DNA from: Sipunculus nudus
Taxonomy: Eukaryota; Annelida; Sipuncula; Golfingiida; Sipunculidae
Direction: 5' to 3'
DNA: 64,000 nucleotides
NCBI GenBank assembly: GCA_026874595.1
Contig: CM049314.1
Coordinates: 78,047,300 to 78,111,299 of the forward strand
Below are positions 1 to 11,337 of this stretch, one piece after another. The position numbers and the translations under genes were made by a program. The notes below the pieces were generated by a model. It did no database searches and was not told the DNA's origin. It saw nothing but the letters and a program-made list of their open reading frames with translations. Each line of letters opens with the position of its first letter. The first letter of the stretch is position 1.

Positions 1-169
1 GTTGAAAAGTCCATGTAACATGTGCATAATTCCAGTATGAGAAAATGTTATTATCATATAACACAATTGATCTAATTTTAATTTGATTGTTAGTTTAAAA
101 TTAATAGTTTATGCGATGTGTGATGACCTTTCTCGATCATAACAAATGCCAATATGCACAAAGAAATGC

Positions 170-325
170 GAGCCTTGTAACTGAATAGTCGAGTGGTGAA
201 ACGCTGGGCTCTCTCCTATGGCGATGGCGGTTTGACCCCGTGAATTGACATGAGAGTGGGTTGTTATTGTCCATCCAAGGTCGGTGGATTTTTTTTCTTG
301 GTCCTATCCCGGTTTTCTGCATTTC
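170..325 (+). mobile_element. tRNA-derived SINE with Meta-SINE-like core
   Basis: The 5' part resembles a tRNA gene head: an A-box-like TAGTCGAGTGGTGAAACGC near 186-204 and a B-box-like GCGGTTTGACCCC at 227-239. It is followed by ATGAGAGTGGG, then TCCATCCAAGGTCGGTGG at 270-287 and a CCCGGTTTTC stretch. This tail resembles the conserved central domain of the Meta-SINE/mollusc SINE families. The call is by recalled motif only. The B-box differs from a functional GGTTCGANTCC, so this copy is probably inactive. Confidence 0.55.
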
Positions 326-430
326 TACAGACTCTCGAACGCCGCTATCTGAGCCATTGAGTGTGCTTTGTTTTAGTTTTTATAACTACATTCCATAAAA
401 TAACGCTTTTATTAATTCGCTGTCTCAATA

Positions 431-500
431 ATAGACCAGACCAGGTGGATGACTGCTGAGCCGGTGTACTGGGAGGTGTGGGTTCGAACCTGACTTCGGC
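431..500 (+). other. tRNA-like B-box remnant
   Basis: GGTTCGAACC at 481-490 is a good RNA polymerase III B-box, and TGACTGCTGAGCCGGTG upstream could be a degraded A-box region. No cloverleaf with paired acceptor arms could be made, so it is more likely part of a second SINE fragment than a tRNA gene. Confidence 0.25.
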
Positions 501-1074
501 AGGTGTCTGCCCAATGTGACAGCTTGGTGTTTGTGGTATGCTTGTGTAAAAAAAGCCCTTTTACTACTCTGTGAAACAGCCCTCAGTTGTCATATGTTTA
601 TTGCTCATAAACAGGGAATACTTTAGTTCCTTGCATGACTTTATATTTTCAACACTACATCGTTGTTTAACTAATTAATGGTAAATGTGTTATACTTTTC
701 AATGTAGTACACGTTAAATTGCAGCTGGGCGTATATTTTGACTAATATTTTGGTAAATTTCCATTTTTGTGAATATTTTAAAGTTCGCTATTGTGAAGGA
801 TATTTAGAAATTCATTTATCGAGTATCGGGGATGCTATTGAAGATCAGAGAAACCCATCTTTTGTAGATATTCAGCTTGGCCGGAGGTACTCGTAAAACG
901 AAACAGATTGCTGTTTGATTATATCTGACCTTGCATATTATGGGGTACATTGAGAAATACGTATTGGTGTACCATGTCATTTATTTGGTATTATGTTTAA
1001 GTGAAACTCAGAGCCCACAGAGTTCATTTAATATTGCAGAGTAGGGAATAACATTATTTAAGAGTACCATGAAT
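501..1074. other. AT-rich non-coding DNA, nothing recognised
   Basis: No open frame with recognisable coding character and no clear repeat was seen here. Confidence 0.5.
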
Positions 1075-1166
1075 CTCTTTACCATAGAGACAGAGTTTTA
1101 GTTTGGGTTGTTAGAGATACGGGAAATAACTCTTTACCATAGAGACAGAGTTTTAGTTTGGGTTGT
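1075..1166 (+). repeat. Perfect 37-bp direct repeat, two copies
   Basis: The 37 bases at 1075-1111 (beginning CTCTTTACCATAGAGACAG) recur identically at 1130-1166, 55 bp apart. The identity points to a recent local duplication. No function is evident. Confidence 0.85.
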
Positions 1167-3820
1167 GAATTCGCGTTTATTATTTTGTATTAATTCATTA
1201 TCGCAGCCTAATGTTAAGATTATGGACCGTTTACCACGATATGAATTAAACATGATGAAATAACACTGCTTGATTCAAGACTCCAGTTAAGTTTACCAGC
1301 TCAACATAAGTGCTTAATGAGTCATGCACTCACGGCTAAGGATAATTGCAGTTGGTTAATTTTGTTTATTGCAGTTGGGGCGTTTCTGTGTACTACTCAC
1401 CTGGATAAGCCTTTATGGATATAATGTTTACATATTGGAACTGAACTAATGACTGATGTCACGGAAATATTTATGTTTTCCCAGCAGCACTGGCAAAAGA
1501 TAAGGAGTTCTCTATTGATGAAAGCTTAGAATGTTGCGTCGAGATTACATAGGTAAAGGAAAAGAAAAATCACCGACCATCGGGTAATGCAGAGAATGAT
1601 TAATGGTACACGAAAATAAGGGCTCGTGGAGTCTGGAAATTGGTGCCTGATGGAAGCGTGGTTTGAGAGATACTGATGAATGTTGTCACCAGAAGGAGCG
1701 GAGGCCTCTCCCACATGCTCACAGAAGACAGCATGTTACTAGAGAATGAGACCATGGTTGTGATTGGTCATACATATTGATTTAACTTATTGGGCAAAGC
1801 TTTGGTGCCAAAATGTAAATTTAGCCAATGGCCTGTAAATGTTCAGGCAATAGCCTTAACCCGATTTGGGTCATTGTGTTTGCTTGTTATCAGGTTATTT
1901 CTGACATGCAATTACTTCTGCCGTCTGCAGGAATGATCTTGCTGGTCTGGATTCCTTACCAACGCCGGGTGGGACTATCGTTTTTATTCAAGTTTTTATT
2001 TAATGGGGTACAACAACAGACTAACGGAACGCCACCATGTGTCGTGCAGGAGACTAGCGTGCGCTGAAATATGTCATGCGTCATACAACTTGCAACCAAT
2101 AACACATTCTCCAACACGTTGGTTTATCCATACCTTTGTAAGTTGTAAAATAAGACGGTGTACTGCTGTCTTTGGAGCGTGGTTATTGCAGCCCTTTTTT
2201 GTGAGCACATTCAATATGAGAAGACGCTGACTGATTTTTATATGGAGCTATTTAACTTCCCAATTTATTTCAACTAAATAATACCTCTTTATGTCAGCTT
2301 AGAGGAGCAATAATTGAAAGTTAAACGTTTCACTGTGTCCGTCACAGGCACCCGAAACAAGGACGTTTAGGTGTTTCAGCGGACTCATGTATGTGTCAAC
2401 ATTCCTCGGCAGGTAGAGAGATAACTTGATAATTCGATGTTCTCTTGTTTGTCTTCCTCCATTTCAGGGAGCACTCATGGGTTCCTTCTCCTCAAGGTTA
2501 AAGGGAATTCATGAGTGTGTGACGTGGCACTTGCAGCCTGCTCAACGGTGATTGTAACTAGTGTTTTACACAGCGGACCTCATGCCTCCTAATTCTATTA
2601 ATAAAAACTCGGTTCATTGATATTGAAAGGTTAATGGTTTCGCCGAATCTGGTTGACTTTAGCAAATATCCCAGGTTGTATTTATAATGTTAAGCATAAA
2701 CTCAACCAAAATTGACCGTATGATTAATTGTCTTTTATCTGTTGCCAGCCAGGCATGGTGTCGAAATGCTTGTTTGCAACTTATTGGAAGTGCCTCTTTA
2801 AAGCCATTGCTTTCTGGCTATATTCTTGTGAAAATAAATTATGTTGTAACTTATCCTAGCCATCCCTTTATCATTATAGTGGACTAACTCACTACCACCC
2901 CTATGAGAAATAGACTACTCTGTGAGAAGAGCCCATCAGAATCCTTGCGGCCCGCTGACCCTTGTCATTCCCGTTTTATTACTAAGCTTAGGGTTAAGGT
3001 TTAATTCATATTTCTGTCAAGACTGGATGCTCCTTTCCGAATCACTGCAGAAAATAATTTTTTGCTCATTCTTTCAACTAACACTCTGTGATGAAGTAAA
3101 ATCGTTCTTGGACACTGTGCACTGTTTCTGTAGTTATGACATGATGGGGCAAGCCCAAGATAAGCCATTCTGTAACACCTTTCTAGCTTCTCTGCAAAGT
3201 GCTGGCTGTTAAGTCTACAGGCTAAACTGCCGGTAGGAAAAATTTTCCTTTGCCAGTTTGGATTGGTCTAGCATTGCCATAAGCAATAATTATGGGAGGT
3301 CTGAAGATGTTTGAGATGCTTTAATAAGTTATAAATCTACTAACTCTGAGCTGTCTCAAGGACACATTTGATTACACATTTGATTGCCTGTGGACTAACA
3401 GCCAGCACTGCCGGCAGTTAGTCACTTCCAAAATATAATGTAATTTACAATGCCTTAACATATTTGTCTGGATTAACTTACATATGGATATTTACAAATT
3501 ACACAGGTCACTACATGAAAGAAAACATGAGCTGACTCGTCCTCTAACTGCCTACCAGGTCAGTCATATACGATTGAATATAATGTGCAATATTAAAATT
3601 CTACTACTAATATGCAATTATATACTATTTCTAAAATTTATGCCGATGCACATATATCCATTATAAAGTATGAAATCCATGATCAGCTGTCAGTCATGTT
3701 CAGTTATATTACTAATTTAAATTATTGTAACCATGGTTACAGGTATCATGCACCTATGTAATTACACACTGAGTCTATTTACTATCACACACCGCTATAA
3801 AGTGAACATTCGGAAATGCT
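1167..3820. other. Non-coding stretch, nothing recognised
   Basis: Only short open frames occur, and none has a recognisable domain or paired splice signals. The inverted GCCAGCACTGCCGGCAGTTAG near 3402-3422 and the AAGTGCTGGCTGTTAAG near 3196-3212 look related, so a small diverged repeat may be present. Confidence 0.4.
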
Positions 3821-3821
3821 T

Positions 3822-3884
3822 GCTCTCTCTCTCTCTCCATGTATATACATGTATATACATTTATATACGTATACATATATAAAT
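3822..3884. repeat. (CT)n tract followed by TA-rich palindromic repeat
   Basis: A (CT)8 microsatellite at about 3822-3837 is followed by repeated GTATATACAT units. It is low-complexity sequence with no gene. Confidence 0.8.
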
Positions 3885-4073
3885 TATGTCACACAATCAT
3901 TCTTCTTGGCTATAAAGGTTGCCTAAATAGAATACACGTTGAAACGGTGGATCCCGCAAATCTAGGGACAACGAGAGCATGGTTGTACTTGTCATTTGCC
4001 GTTTGTCTGAGAATAACTGACGCGGATTCGAAAGTACGAACGGCCAAGATTTGGAACAACCCGTAGTTCCTGC

Positions 4074-5229
4074 TCATAGTTTTGAGTACAGTGCTTTATC
4101 TTTTTCTAGCAGTTCAGGAACCATAACTGTAGGTTCATAATTTGGAGTTTGCTCAATTTCACATTCTTGCTTGATCTTCATAAACCACCCGATTAACTCT
4201 AGGCCCATGATCTTTGAAATTACTGGTCTTCCTGCAATGCTTCTAGGGCCTCCTCAAGTGTGACAGGCAGCGACGTTCAATATTTCATATCCGTCGACTC
4301 CGGGGGACAGGGTAGTTCATTTTCTACCCCGTCTAGACCTGCCAATCGTTGCTGCTAAAACTAAGTATGGGTTTACCACAGCGTTTGGGATTCTGTTTTC
4401 AATGCAAGCACCATACCTTATATATGGCTTCTCTCTAACGGTCATGAGGCGGTTTTCAAGAGTCCATGTGTCGTGGCTTGCAACAAAATAATTATGCATA
4501 CGTCTATAACAGTTAACCGTTGGGAAACACAATGCAGTTATCGCCCTCATATGTTTCAGAAGTCCAGCAGTCCATTGCTTGCAAAGACTGAAAGACCATC
4601 TTGTTCTTGTTTGTCATCAAATAATTTCGACCATCACGTGACCAGATTGAAAAGATAAAAATGGCCGCCATTATGGTCAGGTTCTTCATCTAGTTTTGCC
4701 ATGAACATGGCTCGGAGACTTTTCTGCCGTGCCATTTCTTTTGCCGCTTGATTGAATATGAAGACATTGTCCGCCATTTTAATCCCCCAGTTCGGTTAAA
4801 GCGTCAGCTCTATCATGCCTGGTCCTTACTCGGTATGTACTTTTTCCATCTCAACATCAAACGCCGCCAATGAACTATCGATATCAAGATAGTAATCTTC
4901 AAGTCCAGCTTGGACCAACGTGGACAGCATGTCGTTACCGTTGAAGGCTGGCTTATCTGTTTCGTCCTTCAGAAGTTTACATTCCATTTTAAAGGATGTA
5001 TCCCATTTCCCCCAGACGTAAGAGTTGTGCTTTAGCCAACTGTATGGGACACACGTCTAAGGTGTGTAAGCCTCACAGAGTACTTCCCCCATCTTGTATT
5101 TTTCCATTTCCGGCCCATGGTACTGCGTGCACCGTATTGAGCCTCGATTTGAAGCACACATTGGGAAATCCAGTAGTAATCATTTCTTCATGTAAAACGA
5201 ATTCTGTTGCTGGTCTTGTCCTAACAGAC
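4074..5229 (-). pseudogene. Glutamine synthetase/lengsin-like pseudogene
   Basis: Read on the minus strand, fragments in several frames line up in order with the glutamine synthetase fold. They are GFPNVCFKSRLNTVHAVPWAGNG (about 5170-5100), AKAQLLRLGEMGY, DMLSTLVQAGLEDY, HTE-stop-GPGMIELTL, GIKMADNVFIF, KEMARQKSLRAMFMAK, ALCFPTVNCYRRMH, ENRIPNAVVNPYLVLAATI, then LEEALEALQED and a C-terminal IGWFMKIKQECEIE ending at a TGA at 4074-4076. GS-family enzymes ligate ammonia to glutamate using ATP; lengsins are catalytically altered relatives. The copy is dead: in-frame TAA codons at 4826-4828 and 4796-4798, and frameshifts near 5080, 5060, 5000, 4640, 4590, 4340 and 4210. A TTTTTACAG acceptor sits directly before it at 5230, so it is a decayed intron-containing gene rather than a processed copy. 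GS versus lengsin cannot be settled by eye. Confidence 0.8.
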
Positions 5230-5430
5230 CTGTAAAAACAAAGTATATGTTGTGCGTGGAAGTGCATGTTGTACAAATGAAAGAAAACATCAAGATATAT
5301 TTTTTTGTGCACGTATATGAATGAAATACAGAGATTATACATACAATTATATTTATCTACATTCCTATTTTTCTTTTCAATATTTGTCGATGTTACTGTC
5401 TCCGTTATTATGCACCTTAACATCACTTAC

Positions 5431-5648
5431 AGCCAGAATGGTATTGAATTTAAATATCCCGGGGTTATCGTATACCAGCCAACAACCTTTCCGTAGACGG
5501 GCCATACTAAACACAGAGACAGCTCTCTGCAGTCCGCTAGCGACCTGATCACCAACGTCCCCAGTAATGCTTGGACAAGGCCGAAAATGGTTAAAAAAGT
5601 TTCAAATATACCACTTTTTGAATGTATGAAGTAACCAGACACCTCCAA
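5431..5648 (-). pseudogene. Possible upstream exon of the GS/lengsin-like pseudogene
   Basis: A 73-codon open frame ends at a good donor (GTAAGT, minus strand, 5430-5425). Splicing it to the acceptor at 5230 leaves the reading phase intact across a 201-bp intron, joining to the frame that reads into the GFPNVCFKS segment. The peptide itself (for example VYGKVVGWYTITPG) was not matched to a known GS segment. The assignment rests on the splice signals and phase only. Confidence 0.3.
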
Positions 5649-6480
5649 AGGTTAAGTACAAGTCAAACCTTCAGTGTACCGGCTCAGTAACGGTTAGTCA
5701 GACAGGCCAGCCACCCGACTACATTTTTTTTCTGTTTGTCGTCCCTTCCTCCGTAAGTCTACTGAACCGGAATATTTTGTTGCTGACCTGACAGTTGTGT
5801 GAAATTAAATATTGATAGGATAATTTTCTGGTTTGATACTTTGGGGATAGAGGCGGTTTGTAGAATGTAGTAAGGACCCACAGAAGTTAAATTAAATGGT
5901 AGGTTGAGTCGGATGTTTGCAAAGGGAGGTTATGATAATTAATGAACACCCACATAGGAGACTGCTTTTTCGTCGGGAACAGATGTTGGGTCACAGGATA
6001 CATAATCATCTGATTGTTGTGTCTAAGCCAATTCGTCACCATGTGTAGTAATTTAAACTAATCTGCAATAACGCTGAGAGTGTTAACTACGTTTTCTTAG
6101 AAGATTTTACTGCCATCTGCTCTTTTGAATTCACGAAAGTCTATTTCTATGTAAAGTGAGAAACGATAAGGAATAACTTTATTGAATAAGCCCACACTTT
6201 GCATTTTAAAAATGACTCTTTGGTCACATATAGCCAGAAACCAGACAAATACTTTTAAGTCCGAAATGTAAAGCACAAGGCAGTTGTGTTATATGCTGGG
6301 GACGTGTCTACCGAGTTATATTCAGACGCTCTGATGGTAGGACTGATGGTCAGTGCGTATTGCACTTCAGATCTCAGGGGTTGATAGTGTTATTATATCC
6401 ATAACGGAATCGAGAAATATAGTATCTTAATCGTATCAGGTATTCCGAGGAGAGTTTGCATTGTAACTATACCGTAAATT
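5649..6480. other. Non-coding stretch, nothing recognised
   Basis: AT-rich sequence lacking recognisable exons or repeats. It lies just 3' (minus strand) of the exon at 6489-6753. Confidence 0.4.
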
Positions 6481-6488
6481 TAACTCAC

Positions 6489-6753
6489 CTTTGTATAGGA
6501 TGACCCCTTTCTTAACAAAATCTGGGACATTTATCTTTGCAATTGCTAAGCCCCTACTGATTACATGAATATCCGTGAATGTAAAAAGCACGTAATCAAA
6601 CTCTAACAGCATAAGATATTCTGCATTCTCGGCCGAGTTAGGATTTAATTCTGCCATTCTGCTGGTCAAGCCTAACAATCTATCAAAGTCGGTCGCATCT
6701 GCTGAAATGTTCTTTACGGTTTTGTCTCCTAAGTGACCTTGTACTTCATACAT
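6489..6753 (-). CDS. Unrecognised exon, paralogue of 18927-19180
   Basis: An open frame on the minus strand ends at a perfect splice donor (AAAG followed by GTGAGT, 6488-6483), with the intron in phase 1. The C-terminal part reads LEFDYVLFTFTDIHVIS and then AKINVPDFVKKGVILYKG. The same pattern recurs at 18927-19180 (YDYLRFTFADLHVI, then AKRNVQDLVKQGLFIFNG after a one-base shift). Two diverged copies with the same donor phase support a real protein exon. The helical, leucine/valine-rich spacing could suit an armadillo-type repeat, but I do not recognise the family. The 5' edge is uncertain: an in-frame stop lies about nine codons before the first ATG, and an AG acceptor could sit at 6760-6770. 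A larger gene presumably extends to both sides. Confidence 0.45.
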
Positions 6754-7226
6754 GAACTGATAAACTGAGGGGTACTCTTATCTTCTGCGTATATCAGTAC
6801 GACGTTAATCAAACATATATAGTGTGAGAAAACCGGGGTAGCCTACGAAAAAATTACCATGATTATCGCGGGTCCGCTTGCAGAAGTAAAGCTGGCGCCA
6901 CCTACCCATAATCACAGTAAACATTGAATAAGAGATACACAAGTGTTAAAATGAATACAACAATTGGAACAGACAAACAACCCCCACCCCCATATACACA
7001 CGGACCCACATATGCGTAAAATATTGCAACTTTATGTCGATAGCATCTTCCTTGGAAGACTTAAACGGCTCAACAGGCAGTGGGGCTGAAAAAGACTGCG
7101 TATAAAAAAGGAGTGTGAAAAGTTTCTCAGATAATCCTGAACAAAAAGGTTAATCAGACTGTTTTTTTGTTATCTCTTTGAGCCTAATTATTCTATAGGG
7201 CAATATTTACAGGTCACAAGATAAAA

Positions 7227-7480
7227 CAAGGGACCTATGGGTCACGGCACTAAGCTGAGATTTGTAAAGCTTGCAAATGAAAAATATACTTATTTATGTT
7301 TTTTATATATATATTAGCATTTGAAAAGCTACGAGGAAATGGCCCTGCTATGTGGTGATAATCAAATGATAAATATATGTTGTATATATACTGTGTACTT
7401 TTATGGAACACATCAAAGATGTGGGAGCCTCTCATAATTAAATATTTGATGATGTCAAACAAGTTACAGAAACAGTAAAC
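7227..7480 (+). repeat. Interspersed repeat R2, 5' fragment
   Basis: It begins CAAGGGACCTATGGGTCACGG, followed by TTGCAAATG, AAGCTACGAGGAAATGG and a region resembling 47628-47790 and 58653-58846. It is a diverged copy of the R2 family; only the first roughly 200 bp can be aligned by eye. Confidence 0.6.
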
Positions 7481-7728
7481 GGAGTGAAATAGTGATAGTG
7501 GCAGTAAGTTTTAGATAAAACAATTGCATGGTGAAATAAATAGTGGGAATGAATGTACAACATGTGACTCTTGATCCCTTGGCACTAATTTCTTATGTCA
7601 GCATGCCATAATGGTTAATCCCCCATTCATCCAGGTAAACCTTTTTTATAATGTTGAAATGACCACAACAAGTGTCCCTCCACTGTCACCTTGTATTTAT
7701 TTCTTTAACCAATCTGGAAACAGTAGTA

Positions 7729-8112
7729 TCACGTGAATATCCAAGGAAACACGTGCATACGTTTCTGTTTATATTTACAGTACCGCGTCACGGACATTAC
7801 ATAGCAAAATAAATCCACAGGCTTATCAATATTTAAAATATGTTTCACGGACAAATATCTTCTGTTGATTATATGTGAGATGGATGTTGTCGATGCATAC
7901 TCTATATTTGCTCCATTTACTAAATTTATGCAATTCTCAGTCGAAATGGCTCGATTTCGGCGTAAAAGTGTGCTGTTCGAATGTCTGTGGGCATGAGGTT
8001 TATCCTTGACATCCATAGGTAGACCGTCTATCTGGAGATTGACGAATGCTACAATGACATTATCCAGCTGATTAAGGAAAAACAGAGCTCCACCACGCAA
8101 GCCTTCCATCAA
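7729..8112 (-). other. Unrecognised 127-codon open frame
   Basis: This is a longer-than-usual open frame for AT-rich DNA, with fairly normal amino-acid composition (for example LNQLDNVIVAFVNLQIDGLP). No domain, donor or acceptor of quality was identified, and no second copy was seen. It lies upstream of, and on the same strand as, the exon at 6489-6753, so it could be another exon of that gene, or chance. Confidence 0.2.
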
Positions 8113-8663
8113 AATGTCGTGAATTTAACACTATTTCCTTACTTTTATATTTTTCCAATTTAAATACAACATTTACAGTCCTTATAAAACCTTAATTAGA
8201 ATTGTCAATCTTCTTAACATCTTCCGTCTACCTGCTGACGATAGATGTAGATTGAACTGCCATAGGTATTATAGTAGATAATGTTACGAAATGAATCGTG
8301 TTATTTTGTTTAATCAGGGTTTATTTCATTTCTTAGGTTGGCTGTAACCGCTTAGCTGTACATTTGTATTTGTTTAGCGAGAATACACGCGCCGGCCCGA
8401 GTATTGTTTTGTTGGATAATGGCGGGTATTAAATAGGGGTAACCCAGTGCGCTGCAGGTCCAGTTGTTGTGGCGGGCCTATTTAGTATTCAGCGTGCTCA
8501 TGGATATAGATGGGCGATAGTAGAAAAATCAGACTAGTTTTTGTATTTGTCTTATGAATATAAATGAGTCTCGGGGGTAGAAGGGTATTTAAAGTGTGCA
8601 TACTCAGTGTGGAACTGACAGTCTGTGGAATCTGTAGACTCCAGATAGGGGCCGCCCGTTGGA
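8113..8663. other. Non-coding stretch before the minisatellite
   Basis: No gene was recognised. The stretch becomes more GC-rich after 8380, with GTATTAAATAGGGG near 8427-8440 resembling a promoter TATA region. Nothing downstream supports a transcript. Confidence 0.3.
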
Positions 8664-8960
8664 GTGTCCAGAGAGGTGCTGCTACCCAGGGACCAGAGAG
8701 GTGCTGCCACCCAGTGTCCATAGAGGTGTCCACAGAACTACTGCTGCCAGCCGGTGTCCAGAGAGGTGCTGCTGCTACCTAGTGTCCAGAGAGGTGCTGC
8801 TACCCAGGGACCAGAGAGGTGCTGCCACCCAGTGTCCATAGAGGTGTCCAGAGAACTACTGCTGCCAGCCGGTGTCCAGAGAGGTGCTGCTGCTACCTAG
8901 TGTCCAGAGAGGTGCTGCTACCCAGTATCCGGAGAGGTGCTGCTACCCCGTGACCAGAGA
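8664..8960 (+). repeat. 118-bp minisatellite of nested GAGAGGTGCTGCTAC units
   Basis: GTGTCCAGAGAGGTGCTGC starts at 8664, 8782 and 8900, giving a period of 118 bp over two full units and a partial third. Within each unit the shorter motif (C/G)CAGAGAGGTGCTGC recurs about every 22-40 bp. Open frames here come from the repeat and are not evidence of a protein. Confidence 0.85.
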
Positions 8961-9107
8961 GTTGGGTCCAGGAAGGTGCTAACGGCCGGGATCCAGTATC
9001 CAGTTTCAGGAGATCTAGCGACTGTTTAACCTGTGTTTTTACTAGATTTTATTTAGTGTGCAACCAGTGGTTTATTGGAGCCCTGCGCGCACCTCAACCC
9101 GCCCCGC

Positions 9108-9122
9108 GGGGGGGGGGGGGGG
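9108..9122 (+). repeat. Poly-G run (15)
   Basis: Homopolymer G tract inside the GC-rich left end of the hAT-like element. Confidence 0.9.
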
Positions 9123-9413
9123 CAGAAAACGCCCCGCCCCGCTGGCCTCCGCGGGCCTGCTTTTTCGTATGATTTCGCGGGGATCGGCGGTCCCAATTAC
9201 TTTTACTGAGGGGCAGGGCGGGTGCGGGTTAAGGACTTAGAAGTGCGGGGTGGGGAGGGCAGCATGAATTCTTTTGCGGGTTCTTGCGGGCCGAAAAGTT
9301 GTTGTATGCAATGCATTTCCCCAATAGTTCCAACTGTTAATACACTGTTATACACAAATTACATTTCTTTGTTTAAGTTAGTTTGTATATATGTGACTAT
9401 GTGTATACAATAT

Positions 9414-9425
9414 GATATATATATA

Positions 9426-9474
<49 letters not shown>

Positions 9475-9500
9475 GGAGAGAGAGAGAGAGAGAGAGAGGA
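9414..9500 (+). repeat. Compound (TA)n(GA)n microsatellite
   Basis: About 60 bp of TA, with three TTT or TTA interruptions, runs directly into about 25 bp of GA. The apparent open frames across it are repeat artefacts. Confidence 0.95.
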
Positions 9501-9990
9501 GATGATAACATTTACAATAATGTTTATTTTCCTTCGGTTTTTCCATTTTCAGAATTGCTCTATTGTGCTGGTGGAATATAAATTTCCTGAGTTTTGAGAC
9601 AGATTAAAAAAATGCAGGGACCATGCACTAGTCAGAATATTGTACAAATGTACCTGTACCTGGCATAGTGTTGTATATTTATACTTTTCAGCAATGTAGG
9701 CCTATACTGAGTCTGAATTTTTACATAATATGGCTGAGGGCAGAGTACCAGGATTATACCAGGATCTTTTATTAGGCACTGCATGGGGTGCATCTGGCTC
9801 TTTCACCAGCTGGATATATCTTTACATAACTCACAAAGACTGAGGTGTGCTTTAACCATAAATGAGCCAGAGGGCACTGGCTAGTTTAGAGGACTTCAAT
9901 GCCATAGCAGAATGAGATAAAGAGCATGGCGCTCATTTGATTTTTATCATATAATTGTGTACACAACCATGACATAGAGTTCCATAGCCT

Positions 9991-10003
9991 CCCCCCCCCC
10001 CCC
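9991..10003 (+). repeat. Poly-C run (13)
   Basis: Homopolymer C tract in otherwise AT-rich sequence. Confidence 0.9.
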
Positions 10004-11337
10004 TTCAGCTAATAAGCTGATCATCAATGAACAGCATTAACCTCTTTGTCAAATGAAAGGTGTGAACTGTGGTGAGGAAGTACCGACCTATAGCTGATAC
10101 AGCTAGTGGCGAGTAGTGTAACTCTGGGCATACAATCTTAATGGAAATTGATTGCATTTTATTTTATATGCTTGAGTTTTATTTTATATTTCCGTAAAGC
10201 AGCATACTTTAGTGACCTTTTTGTTCACGAGGGTTTAATCTCACGATATTCACGAATGTGAAATAACATGTGAAACCCTCGGGAATAAGATGGTCATTTA
10301 ATTAAATGAATAATGATGCATTTGCACAAAAAAACTAGTTATCACACATTTGAAAACATGGTTCATTAATGTCCGGTGTAATCTGTGCATGGTATCGGTA
10401 CTGGCCCTTGTAACCACACATTAATTAATGTACTCTGACACGGGTGATAATATTATGACTGTAACAGAAATGGGGGAGGTATTGTGGGATTTATTTTCAT
10501 TTTATAGTTAACCCAAATACCGTCTTACCTAGATTTTATTGATTCTGGTGCAATCGCGAAAATTAAAGCCTCGCGAAACGTTTAAAAATCGAGGATTCGC
10601 GAAATATTGGCCTCCTAAATATAAAGCCAACCACATGCAGTATGCATTGAAAATATGTTTAAACTTTAATTATGCTGTTATCTAAATATCTGAAACTTGT
10701 TTAATACATAATTACTTCAAATATTTTAAGTAGACACAAAGGCAATAGTTGATTAGTGTATCCCAGTTACTGACATTTCCACATATATGGCTTTAAATAA
10801 AATGTATTTTGGTAAGTCGTTATTCTTAAAAATAAAAGAATCGAAATTCTATGACACTGTCCTTACCAGTGAAAAAACGAGAAAAGTCATACCGTCTGCA
10901 AAACATGGTAACCCTATCTACTCACAAAAGATGGTCATTCATTATAAATATATGACAGAAATCATAATTTATTAAGTTGGCTACCTATTTGGTTGTCCCT
11001 TATGTTTGTTTGCGGGTTGAATGCGGGCTGACTTTTTGATAAAAATGCGGGATGCTGCGGGTCCGGAATGAGAGCTAATTGTGCGAGGCGATTGCGGGTC
11101 GATTTATTCTTTATAGGGTTTCACAACTGCAGGGCAGGCGGTTTTGGGCTGAAGGTTTGTTTTGCGGGGCGGGTGCGGGCTATAAATTCCGGCCCTCGCA
11201 GGGCTCTAGTGTGTATCAGTGTTTTTAGTGAGGCGTTACAGGCTGAGAACCCTATCTGTTAGGTGGTTTTGGATTATTCTGTAATTTTTATTTTTTTTAT
11301 ATATACTCCTTGTTGTTTAGTCATTGCTTTTTGCTTT

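Larger units (their letters stand above)
9078..11206. mobile_element. Probable non-autonomous hAT-like DNA transposon
   Basis: The stretch is bounded by a perfect 10-bp inverted repeat: GAGCCCTGCG at 9078-9087 and CGCAGGGCTC at 11197-11206. Both subterminal zones (about 9090-9300 and 10990-11190) are unusually G-rich and carry many GCGGG/GCGGGT motifs. The interior is AT-rich with no transposase. CCCTGCG-type ends with GCGGGT subterminal repeats are known from some hAT elements. TAGTGTG occurs directly after the right end (11207-11213) and at 9054-9060, but the left copy is 17 bp from the terminal repeat. The target duplication is therefore not clean, and the true left end may be nearer 9061. 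Confidence 0.4.

Noticed and set aside
431-530. tRNA gene
   Set aside because: Only a B-box is convincing; no acceptor, D-arm or anticodon-arm pairing could be drawn.
4317-4550. A stand-alone small gene on the minus strand
   Set aside because: It is the longest unbroken piece of the GS/lengsin-like pseudogene; similarity continues on both sides in other frames.
5073-5426. Single 117-codon gene on the minus strand
   Set aside because: Its 5' half is the likely intron before the acceptor at 5230 and its 3' half belongs to the GS/lengsin-like pseudogene.
8482-8841. Open frames on both strands over the GAGAGGTGCTGC region
   Set aside because: They arise from the 118-bp minisatellite and show repetitive, frame-independent peptides.
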